Assembly (NCBI GenBank): GCA_964412105.1
Contig: CAYPNM010000001.1
Location: 76,140 to 140,139, forward strand
Direction: 5' to 3'
From: JAKAGZ01 sp964412105
Lineage (GTDB): Bacteria; Bacteroidota; Ignavibacteria; Ignavibacteriales; Ignavibacteriaceae
DNA: 64,000 nt
The notes under the pieces were generated by a model that was given only the letters and a program-made list of their open reading frames with translations, did not search any database and had not been told where the DNA came from. How positions within the stretch are numbered: position 1 is the first letter of the stretch; every line of letters begins with the position of its first letter. Shown here in pieces: positions 8,433 through 16,292 of this stretch. Made by a program: the position numbers and the translations under genes.

Positions 8433-9704
8433 TTAAAGACGAACATCCCAATATATTTTCTTTTTTAATTCTTTTATCCAATCCTGATATTCCTGCTGCT
8501 TTTTATTCTGGTCAGCAAGTTTCTGCAACTCATTGAAATCCTCTTTAAGATTTGCCGGATGTTGAGGGATTCTTTTTTCAAGGTAGATGATATGATATCC
8601 GTAATTACCGCCTCCGAGATCGATTCTTTTTGGAAAACTTATATCACCTTGTTTCATTGTAGCAATAGCATCAGATATGGTTTTATCAAGCTGACTGATA
8701 TAGAAGGTTCCTAATTCGCCGCCAAAAGCTGCTGATTCTTTATCTTCGCTGTATTTTTTTGCATAATATGCAAAAGTATTCTTCTTGTTAATAATGCTAT
8801 CACGAATATCAGAAAGGAATTCAATTGCTTTTAGATCTGCCTGCTCGCTCTTTTTAATTTTAATAAGAATGTGTCTGGTGTGAATTGATTCACCTCGTTT
8901 TTCCAAAAGCTGGATGATATGGAATCCGACAGGAGTTTCAACCACATCTGATAATTGCCCTGGTTTAAGAGCAAATGCAGCAGATTCAAATTCTGGATAG
9001 AATACACCACGCTTAACGAAACCAAGATCACCGCCGTTTTTTGCGCTCGCCGGATCTTCGGAATATTTTTTAGCCATAGTTGCAAAGTCAGCTCCGGCCT
9101 TTATAGAATCGAGTATCGCCTGAGCAAATGCCTTGTATTTCTCTTTTGTTGCTTCGGAAGCCTCGGGAATCTTTAAAATATGAGCAATCTGCACTTTTTC
9201 GGGTATTATTCCCAAGCTATCCTTGTAGGTATTAAAAAAATCTTCTACTTCTCTTCTGGTGGCAACCACATCTCCAAATTTTTTCTCTTGAAGCTTTTGA
9301 ATCATTACGTTTTTTCTAACGCCATCCCTGAGCTCTCTTTTAATTTTTTCAATATTCGCTCCATAAATCTGTTCCACCTGCTCTTTTGAACCGTACTGTT
9401 GAATGAAATAATTTATTTGATAATCTACTCTCTGGTTTACTTCATCGTCACTGACCTGGATAGAATCATAAACTGCCTGAGCATAAACAAGATCTTCATC
9501 GATCATATTATTAAGAATTTGTTCTTTGAGACCAGGCTGATCCGGATTGATTTTCTGTTGAGCAGCATATGTCTGCACTTGAAAATCAAGTTCACTTTGA
9601 AGTATAATTTCATTATCAACCACCGCAACAATTTTGTCCAAAACCTGCTGCGAGTATAAATTACAAGCAGCAAATAATAAGAAAACAAAAATTTTTAATT
9701 TCAT
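8433..9704 (-). CDS. surA: SurA-like periplasmic chaperone / peptidyl-prolyl isomerase
   Basis: This is a 423-residue exported foldase. The start chosen is the ATG at 9704, preceded by AGGATTAGT and followed by a signal peptide (MKLKIFVFLLFAACNLYSQ). A longer in-frame opening to 9728 would overlap the upstream gene and lacks a signal-like start. After the signal come a SurA N-terminal helical domain (DKIVAVVDNEIILQSELD) and two parvulin domains. The first starts near KVQIAHILK and contains SEDPASAKNGGDLGF and GFHIIQLLEK. The second starts near HTRHILIKIKK and contains SEDKESAAFGGELGTF and YGYHIIYLEKR. It should escort outer-membrane proteins through the periplasm. It is 1 nt after the upstream lipoprotein gene and 21 nt before moxR. 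Assignment as the SurA orthologue is likely because of the two-parvulin layout. Confidence 0.9.
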   Translation of the reverse strand: MKLKIFVFLLFAACNLYSQQVLDKIVAVVDNEIILQSELDFQVQTYAAQQKINPDQPGLKEQILNNMIDEDLVYAQAVYDSIQVSDDEVNQRVDYQINYFIQQYGSKEQVEQIYGANIEKIKRELRDGVRKNVMIQKLQEKKFGDVVATRREVEDFFNTYKDSLGIIPEKVQIAHILKIPEASEATKEKYKAFAQAILDSIKAGADFATMAKKYSEDPASAKNGGDLGFVKRGVFYPEFESAAFALKPGQLSDVVETPVGFHIIQLLEKRGESIHTRHILIKIKKSEQADLKAIEFLSDIRDSIINKKNTFAYYAKKYSEDKESAAFGGELGTFYISQLDKTISDAIATMKQGDISFPKRIDLGGGNYGYHIIYLEKRIPQHPANLKEDFNELQKLADQNKKQQEYQDWIKELKKKIYWDVRL

Positions 9705-9705
9705 A

Positions 9706-10536
9706 CTAATCCTGATTTTTGACCTCAATGTTATTTTCTGAATAGAGCTCTTTTATATAATTTCTGATGAATTCATCTTTTTTATTAGCTATTATTCTGT
9801 TCTCAATCTCATCCCTAATATACTCCAACGGCAGAATTGAATCCTGTGGAACTTTGTTAACCAATTGTACAATGGAGAAATCATTTTGTCTATTAGAAAA
9901 TATAATACTCACCTCGTTTGGATTCAGTTCTTTAACTATTCGGCTTAAGGATGCCGGCTGCAGTTCATAATCGTAGTACAATTTATTTACAGTAACATTG
10001 ATAATGGAAGTATCACCCTTAAAAGCATTTATAGCGCGATTCCAGTCAGTTTCCAACAATGTAGATCGAAATTTTATAGCTTTATCTTCATTATTAAAGT
10101 TGATTACGTTAATAACGTAGCTATCATAGAAGGCCTTAAAATCGTTTTTATTGTTTTCGTAAAAGTCTTCGATCTGTTTGCTGCTAATTTTTTCCTTCTC
10201 TTTCAGGTAAACTTGATTTAACAGAAGAGTAACTGCCAATTCTTTTTTTGATTCATCCGTGAGTCTTTTATAAAGGCTGTCGTCGGTTATTCCTTCTTTT
10301 ATTGCTTTCTGATAAAGAAGTTCATTGTTAATCCAATTTCTTATAATTTCATCCTTATAAAAGTTTTTATTGTCCGCAGTCTGCAGCATATTATTCAGCT
10401 CTTCCTGTGTTAGAAATTTATCATTAACACGTGCAACATACTCTTTTTTCTCAGGCTCTTTTGTGCATCCCGCTAAAATCACAGAGATAAAAAGAATAAA
10501 AATGAAATTATTATTTATTTGCCAGTAATTCTTCAA
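9706..10536 (-). CDS. SurA/PrsA-like lipoprotein without a clear parvulin domain
   Basis: This 276-residue protein has a lipoprotein signal (hydrophobic stretch ending in VILAGC, Cys24) and the start of a SurA-type N-terminal domain (VARVNDKFLTQEELNNML). A long helical region follows, and the tail recalls the end of PPIC proteins (FSIVQLVNKVP, PLEYIRDEIENRI). The diagnostic parvulin motifs (HIL, GGDLG, YGYHII) are absent, so it may be a chaperone-only paralogue. Its start overlaps the end of the upstream 660-residue foldase by 26 nt, and its stop is 1 nt from the SurA start, so translation is probably coupled. A specific role is not known. Confidence 0.75.
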   Translation of the reverse strand: MKNYWQINNNFIFILFISVILAGCTKEPEKKEYVARVNDKFLTQEELNNMLQTADNKNFYKDEIIRNWINNELLYQKAIKEGITDDSLYKRLTDESKKELAVTLLLNQVYLKEKEKISSKQIEDFYENNKNDFKAFYDSYVINVINFNNEDKAIKFRSTLLETDWNRAINAFKGDTSIINVTVNKLYYDYELQPASLSRIVKELNPNEVSIIFSNRQNDFSIVQLVNKVPQDSILPLEYIRDEIENRIIANKKDEFIRNYIKELYSENNIEVKNQD

Positions 10537-12493
10537 ATTTTTTATAATCGATTTCAGGTTTAAATTCTTCGTTTAATTTCTTCAAGTAAGCTTGTTGTAA
10601 TTGTTTAGTCCTCATTTCCTGATAATCGGAACTTACTTCTGCCTTTGCTTCTTCAAAAGTTTTTGTACGAGCAGGGTCCTTGTCATCCAGTCTTATAATA
10701 GAATAGCCGCCATTGTTTTTAATTATATCTGAGTACTGTCCATCCTTGTTCATTGACCAAGCTAATTGATAAAGATTATTATAATTTTTATTTCTAAGCA
10801 TCCAGCGACCGGCTTGTTCTTTGTAACCCTGCCTCTCAGTATATTTTGCGCACAATGTATCGAAGTTCTCACCGTTATTTATCAAATCCCGGTAGTGATG
10901 AATCAAAGAATCGCTCATCGTAAAAAGTTCTGTGAACTGTGATCTATCCGGCCATTGGTATTTTTCGGTATTCTTCTTGTAGTAATTTAAAAGGGCAACT
11001 GAGTCTGCTTTTATTTTATTCCAAATCTCATCTTGTTGTAATTTGAATATAATTGTGCCTTCCTTATAGTTATCCATAATGGCATTAAATGAGGGATCAT
11101 TTTTAAACTGATTCAGGGCATCTTTGATTATTAAAAATCCTCCGGCAATTCTTTTAAAAATTATTTTAAAGGCAAAACCAAGGTTTTTAATATTCACGTC
11201 AGTTATTTGGTTTGATGCCATTTGAAGAAAATCATTGAGTGTTACTTTCTTATCCGGAAGTGTATATAGAGTTGAATTTTTAATTGAGTCAGGCAAACTT
11301 TCAATATTAAATCCATAATAAGATGTATCGGTAATTGAAGCTATATAATCAACCAGTGATTTGTTTGGTACTAAATTATATTTATTGATTAAGCTATCTA
11401 CAAGTTTATCATATTTGTTCCAATACTGGCCCGCCTTAAAAAGCTTTACTAATTGGTCTTTATCTTCATCAAAGCTAGGGTAATCTTCTTTTCCTGTAAG
11501 TTTTATAATATGGTAGCCAAACCGTGATTTAACAATTCCGGAAATATCCCCAACCTTCTTAAGATTAAATGCTGCTTCATCGAATGGCATTACTGTTTGT
11601 CTTCTTGATATAAATCCGATATCGCCATTCTTTTCAACCGAACCTTTATCCATTGAATATTCTTGTACAAGTTTATCAAAATCGGCACCATCTTTTAGTT
11701 TTTGATATACTGTATCAATAATTGCTTTTGCTCTTGCTGTATCAGGTTTACCGTTGAAGGTATATCTTACAAGTATATGGCTAACTCTAATTTTAGGCAC
11801 GGCTTTATTTTTTTCTGTTACCTTTATAATATGATATCCATATCTTGACTTAAGAACTTTAGGATAAATATGTCCCGGGGGTGTTTCAGTAACTGCATTT
11901 TCAATATTAGGTGGAACCTGGCCGGCAGAGAAATAATATAGATCACCGCCTTTGTTTTTGGAAAAGTTATCCGATGAATATTTTGCAGCCATTTCAGAAA
12001 AATCCGCACCATTTTTTAAACTGTCGAGTACCGCATTTGCCAGTTTCAGCTCATCTACGGTATCATTACTTGTAGGTCTAAACAGAATATGGCTTACCCG
12101 GTATTCCCATTTCCTTTTTTCATAAAGAGCTTTTATGTTGGGCTCAATTAAATACTTATTTATGTAAAGCTTATATGCAATTTGGTCACGATATGTATTT
12201 AATTCTTTAATAACAAGCGGGTCTTTTTCTAAACCTTTTTCTTTCCCATCCTCTAGTTTCATTCTGTAATCGACATAAAGACTAAGGAAATTCTTCAGCT
12301 GAGATAAGCTATCTTTTTGAACATTTCCGGATCCGGAACCGCTTTTTGCATAGGCATTTTTAAATTCACTAAATGTGATTTTTTGATTGTCGAATTTTGC
12401 AATTACCTCGCTGTCATTTTTAGATTGAGATAATGAATAACCGATAAATACGAAACCGATTAAAACTGAAATTGCTGTTAATCTGAATATCAT
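10511..12493 (-). CDS. PpiC-type foldase with two parvulin domains and a long C-terminal extension
   Basis: This 660-residue exported protein has a signal peptide (residues 1-22, ending GYSLSQ), an N-terminal SurA-like helical region (VIAKFDNQKITFSEFKNAY), and two tandem parvulin domains. The first is at about 130-230 (YRVSHILFRP, KNKGGDLYYFSAG, RYGYHIIKVTE). The second is at about 233-335 (IRVSHILVRYT, EKNGDIGFISRR, RFGYHIIKLTG). A further helical and PPIC-like C-terminal part contains GGYSIIRLDDKDP. It probably catalyses proline isomerisation and chaperones outer-membrane proteins. The ribosome-binding site AAGGAGAT lies just before the ATG. It is first in the foldase run (foldase, lipoprotein, surA, moxR). 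It is larger than E. coli SurA and lacks the PpiD membrane anchor. Confidence 0.88.
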   Translation of the reverse strand: MIFRLTAISVLIGFVFIGYSLSQSKNDSEVIAKFDNQKITFSEFKNAYAKSGSGSGNVQKDSLSQLKNFLSLYVDYRMKLEDGKEKGLEKDPLVIKELNTYRDQIAYKLYINKYLIEPNIKALYEKRKWEYRVSHILFRPTSNDTVDELKLANAVLDSLKNGADFSEMAAKYSSDNFSKNKGGDLYYFSAGQVPPNIENAVTETPPGHIYPKVLKSRYGYHIIKVTEKNKAVPKIRVSHILVRYTFNGKPDTARAKAIIDTVYQKLKDGADFDKLVQEYSMDKGSVEKNGDIGFISRRQTVMPFDEAAFNLKKVGDISGIVKSRFGYHIIKLTGKEDYPSFDEDKDQLVKLFKAGQYWNKYDKLVDSLINKYNLVPNKSLVDYIASITDTSYYGFNIESLPDSIKNSTLYTLPDKKVTLNDFLQMASNQITDVNIKNLGFAFKIIFKRIAGGFLIIKDALNQFKNDPSFNAIMDNYKEGTIIFKLQQDEIWNKIKADSVALLNYYKKNTEKYQWPDRSQFTELFTMSDSLIHHYRDLINNGENFDTLCAKYTERQGYKEQAGRWMLRNKNYNNLYQLAWSMNKDGQYSDIIKNNGGYSIIRLDDKDPARTKTFEEAKAEVSSDYQEMRTKQLQQAYLKKLNEEFKPEIDYKKFEELLANK

Positions 12494-12619
12494 TCTATTT
12501 ATCTCCTTAATAAACTTTCCGGTTTTTATAAAAGGTAATTCTAGTTATACAATGATGTAATTACAAGGCAAAATATTGTAATATCCTTCCTTTTTGCAGG
12601 TTGCACACATATACGATTT

Positions 12620-14662
12620 TTATTTCGCTCTTGTTCCGTTGCTAACGGAGTTATCAACAGAGAGCAGATTAAGTTTTCCTGATTCGTTTTCAACAGCCAG
12701 TACCATTCCCTGCGATTCAAGGCCCATTAATTTTGCAGTTTTTAAATTTGCAACAACGACTATCTTTTTATTCAGTAATTCCTCCGGTGCATAATGCTTT
12801 GCAATTCCAGCAATTATTTGTCTTTCTTCATTTTCAAGTTTTACCCTTAATTTCATCAATTTTTCGCTTTTCTCCACCCTTTCAGCTTGAATTATTTCCG
12901 CTACTTTTAATTGAACCTTAAAGAAGTCATCTATAGTTATGCTCTCATCTTTTTCTGTTTCCGTTATCTTATTTTCATTTCCTAATTTTGACATTTGTTG
13001 TTCAATCATTTCATCCTCAACTTTTGGAAAAACTATTTCCGTCTTATTCAATTGATGATTCTCAGGTAAATTCTCTCTTCCTGCGTTCTCCCAAAGTGTT
13101 GGCTTTGCATTTATCATCTTAAATATTTTTTCAGAAGAGAAGGGAATTATCGGACTGAAGATCTCTCCCAGAGTAAAAATAGCCTGAAGGCATATATTGA
13201 GTGTCGTTCCACATTTTTCTTTATCAGCCTTAACAGTATTCCAGGGCTCTGAGTCATTAAAATATTTATTGCAATTACGGGCAATACTCATCGCCTCGAA
13301 AACACCATCTTTAATTTTATACTTGTCAAATAATGAAGCAATTTTTTGTGGTGCTTCTTCAAGCATTGTTTGCATCCCGGTATCTATTCTATCCAGTTTC
13401 CCCTTTGGAGGAACTTTGCCATCAAAATGCTTGTGAACAAATGTCAGAGAACGGTTGATAAAGTTTCCTAAAATATCCGCCAGTTCACTGTTATTCCTTG
13501 ATTGAAATTCTTTCCAATAAAAGTCTGTATCCCTCGTTTCGGGTAAATTAGCTGAAAGAGTATATCGTAAAGGATCAGCAGGGAATATTTTCAAAAAATC
13601 TATTACATCTATTCCCCAGTTTCTGCTTTTGGAAAATTTCTTTCCCTCAAAATTTAAGAACTCGTTTGCCGGGACATTTTGAGGTAAAATATATTGTTCT
13701 TTATTTCCTTCATTCCAAGCCATCAACATTGCAGGGAAAACTATGCAATGAAACACAACATTATCCTTGCCTATGAATGCAATGTACTTTGTGCTTTTAT
13801 CCTGCCAGTAATCCTTCCAGAGGTTTTTTTTACCAAGTTTTTGGGAGAGTTCTTTAGTTGCAGAAATATAACCAAGTACTGCATCAAACCATACATAAAT
13901 GACTTTTCCTTCCGCGTTTTCCAGCGGGACTTTTACTCCCCAGTCAAGGTCACGAGTTACAGCACGATCTTTTAAACCGTCTTTAAACCATCCGCGACAA
14001 TATTGTAATACATTATCTTTCCAGCCATACTTTTCATTCATTTCATTGATATATTTTTCCAATGCCTGCTGATAATTACCAAGTGGAAAATACCAGTGAG
14101 AAGTTTCTTTCAGAACCGGTGTATCCCCAGTTATTTTGCTTTTGGGATTTTTTAATTCACTCGGATCATAAAGCGCACCGCAATTTTCGCATTCATCGCT
14201 CCTTGCATCTTCATATCCACAATTTGGGCATACCCCCTCAACATATCTGTCAGGCAAAAACATTTTTGCTTTTTCATCATAAAACTGCATTGATTTTTTT
14301 TCTTTTAGGATCCCGCGATTGTAGAAGTCTAAAAAGAATTCTTTGGCGGTTTCATGATGAAGAGGCAGGCTGGTGCGAGAATAAATATCAAAGCTCATGC
14401 CGAACTTTTCGAATGTCTCTTTATTACTCTTATGATACCTGTCAATAATCTGTTTTGGTTTTACTCCTTCTTTGTCAGCAGAGATTGTTATCGGCACGCC
14501 ATGTTCATCGGAGCCGCAAATATAAAGAATGTCACTTCCTTTTAGTCTTTGGTATCTTACATAAATATCAGCAGGAAGATAGGCACCACTCAGGTGTCCT
14601 AAATGAATTGGTCCGTTTACATAAGGGAGGGCTGATGTTACAAGTATTTTATCGTTGCTCAA
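12620..14662 (-). CDS. metG: Methionyl-tRNA synthetase with C-terminal tRNA-binding domain
   Basis: This 680-residue enzyme charges tRNA-Met in the cytoplasm. The class I signature HLGH follows ILVTSALPYVNGPI. The zinc-knuckle insert has two CxxC pairs (CPNCGYEDARSDECENC), the KMSKS-type loop is KFSKS, and the anticodon-binding helices follow. The C-terminal 110 residues are an EMAP-II/Trbp111-like dimerisation domain (DDFFKVQLKVAEIIQAERVE, GLESQGMVLAVE). The start chosen is a TTG at 14662 (LSNDKILVTSALPY), preceded by GGA 7-8 nt upstream; a longer TTG at 14695 adds 11 residues that do not match the family. It is the only gene between the foldase operon and the MlaF-like ATPase. Confidence 0.95.
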   Translation of the reverse strand: MSNDKILVTSALPYVNGPIHLGHLSGAYLPADIYVRYQRLKGSDILYICGSDEHGVPITISADKEGVKPKQIIDRYHKSNKETFEKFGMSFDIYSRTSLPLHHETAKEFFLDFYNRGILKEKKSMQFYDEKAKMFLPDRYVEGVCPNCGYEDARSDECENCGALYDPSELKNPKSKITGDTPVLKETSHWYFPLGNYQQALEKYINEMNEKYGWKDNVLQYCRGWFKDGLKDRAVTRDLDWGVKVPLENAEGKVIYVWFDAVLGYISATKELSQKLGKKNLWKDYWQDKSTKYIAFIGKDNVVFHCIVFPAMLMAWNEGNKEQYILPQNVPANEFLNFEGKKFSKSRNWGIDVIDFLKIFPADPLRYTLSANLPETRDTDFYWKEFQSRNNSELADILGNFINRSLTFVHKHFDGKVPPKGKLDRIDTGMQTMLEEAPQKIASLFDKYKIKDGVFEAMSIARNCNKYFNDSEPWNTVKADKEKCGTTLNICLQAIFTLGEIFSPIIPFSSEKIFKMINAKPTLWENAGRENLPENHQLNKTEIVFPKVEDEMIEQQMSKLGNENKITETEKDESITIDDFFKVQLKVAEIIQAERVEKSEKLMKLRVKLENEERQIIAGIAKHYAPEELLNKKIVVVANLKTAKLMGLESQGMVLAVENESGKLNLLSVDNSVSNGTRAK

Positions 14663-14794
14663 AATTAGTCCGTGATTTGGAAAAAGTAAGTTCAAATATA
14701 ATCAGTTTTTACAGCAAATTGAAGGGAATCATCCGTATAAAATCGTAAAAAGATTTGTTTTTTATCGAATTTGAAGGCTTTTGCATTTAGATGA

Positions 14795-15526
14795 TTATGC
14801 GCCGGTTCTTTTAATAAAATCAACAATTACAAGATCTTTTGATTTCAACATTTCCTCAGGAGTACCATAAAAATGTATCTTTCCTTCGTGCATCATTGCA
14901 ACTTTGGCGGCCACATTTTTGACGCTGTACATATCGTGTGTGACTACGACAGTAGTCACTTTTATTTTTTCGCTTAGCTCTTTTATTAAACTGTCGATTG
15001 AGTCAGACATAATCGGGTCGAGCCCGGTTGTGGGCTCATCATAAAGGATGTATTCAGGATTTGTAACAAGTGCACGGGCAAGGGCGACTCTCTTTTTCAT
15101 CCCTCCGGACAATTCAGCGGGTTTTATATCAAGTGTGTTTTTTAATCCAACAAGGTCCAATTTTTCTGTTACAATTTTTAATATTTCATTTTTTGAAAAC
15201 CCGTTTTTTGATTCAACAAGGGGCAGAGAAACGTTTTCTTCCACTGTCATTGAATCAAAGAGAGCGGAACCCTGAAAAAGAAAACCAAATTTTTTCCTTA
15301 TTTCATAAAGTTCCTGCTTACCAAGCTCGTTTATAATTTTATCTTTTAATTTAACATAGCCTTCATCTGGGATTAATAAACCTACTATATGTTTAAGAAG
15401 AACGCTTTTCCCGCAGCCACTTCTTCCTATAATTACCAGAGTTTCGCCTGGATGAATATCCAGGTTTACCCCCTGTAAAACTTTATTAGTTCCAAATCTT
15501 TTATGCAGATTTTTGATTTCTATCAT
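14795..15526 (-). CDS. MlaF-like ABC transporter ATP-binding protein
   Basis: This 243-residue ATPase has Walker A GRSGCGKS (about 36-43), a Q-loop (FLFQGSALFDSMTV), signature LSGGMKKR, Walker B YILYDEPTTGLDP and an H-loop (VVVTHDMYSV). The string GSALFDSMTVEENV and the close LSGGMKKRVALARA spacing are typical of the MlaF/Ttg2A group, which works with MlaE permease and MlaD in phospholipid transport between membranes. No mlaE or mlaD is adjacent in this window, so the partner must lie elsewhere. The ATG at 15526 is preferred over a TTG two codons upstream (15532). It follows the TonB-like gene on the same strand after about 130 bp. Confidence 0.85.
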   Translation of the reverse strand: MIEIKNLHKRFGTNKVLQGVNLDIHPGETLVIIGRSGCGKSVLLKHIVGLLIPDEGYVKLKDKIINELGKQELYEIRKKFGFLFQGSALFDSMTVEENVSLPLVESKNGFSKNEILKIVTEKLDLVGLKNTLDIKPAELSGGMKKRVALARALVTNPEYILYDEPTTGLDPIMSDSIDSLIKELSEKIKVTTVVVTHDMYSVKNVAAKVAMMHEGKIHFYGTPEEMLKSKDLVIVDFIKRTGA

Positions 15527-15655
15527 TTTCAATAAAATGTTGAAGAATGATTATAAAATATTTAACAATTGTTTTAAACAGTTTTGAAATTCTCACTTGT
15601 CAATATTCAATTTTCAGCGCTAAGGAGCAATAATTAATAATGACTTATTTAAGTT

Positions 15656-16279
15656 TTAATTAAAACTATAAGTTTTCTCTACCCAATATATTACTTTATT
15701 ATTTTTAATTTTGACGGGCTCCCATTTTGATTTATAAGCGGCCATAATAACACTTTGCAAAGCCTGATCAGAACCGGTCGTATTGCCGATGATTTTGTAT
15801 TCCATAACGCGTCCATCTGTTCCTATTTTGAGGGACAGCTCGATGTAGCCCTTTGTATTTTTTTCAACATTTTTTGGAAGTACTTCAAGTATTTGTCTTG
15901 GAACAAAAGGTAATTGAGGCATATCGAGAATCGAACCTTCGCCGGAAATGTTTGAACTTCCTTTTTCATTTCCTGATTCACCAGACTTTGTTGTGGATAC
16001 TATATCCTGATCTGGCAAAATGTTGGGTTCTTCAATAACATCAGGTATAATTATTTTTGGCACAGTGGGTCTGGGATTTTTAATATTTTGCTGAGCTGTG
16101 CTTGGTGCAAGATCATTAATTGTAAACAAAAGCGATTGATATTCCCTTGGTAACTGCTCAGGGGGAGAAATGTGCGGGAAAAACAAAAAAAGCAAAATAC
16201 AAATAGTTAAACTTGTGATTAAACCTAATTTAAATATAATCCTGTATTCATTTTTTAATTTTTTGAAACGCTGTATCAT
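15656..16279 (-). CDS. TonB-like energy-transducing protein
   Basis: This 207-residue protein has a short cytoplasmic start, one membrane helix (about 17-35), a Pro-rich periplasmic linker (PRPTVPKIIIPDVIEEP), and a C-terminal TonB domain of about 80 residues. That domain is recognisable from GYIELSLKIGTDGRVMEYKI, SDQALQSVIMAAYKSKWEPV and the YWVEKTYSF end. It would transmit the proton-motive force to outer-membrane receptors. It is the last gene of the CarboxypepD_reg - GWxTD - TonB run, 13 nt after the GWxTD stop. ExbB and ExbD are not nearby. Its close packing with the GWxTD gene suggests a dedicated rather than a general transducer; that is inference. Confidence 0.85.
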   Translation of the reverse strand: MIQRFKKLKNEYRIIFKLGLITSLTICILLFLFFPHISPPEQLPREYQSLLFTINDLAPSTAQQNIKNPRPTVPKIIIPDVIEEPNILPDQDIVSTTKSGESGNEKGSSNISGEGSILDMPQLPFVPRQILEVLPKNVEKNTKGYIELSLKIGTDGRVMEYKIIGNTTGSDQALQSVIMAAYKSKWEPVKIKNNKVIYWVEKTYSFN

Positions 16280-16292
16280 AATTTAAAAGAAA

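Noticed and set aside
13694..14748. Several plus-strand frames of 60-130 codons over metG
   Set aside because: They are antisense shadows of metG with improbable composition (rich in His, Phe, Cys and Ser).
14795..15526. A complete Mla phospholipid transport locus
   Set aside because: Only the ATPase is present; no MlaE permease or MlaD gene is adjacent.
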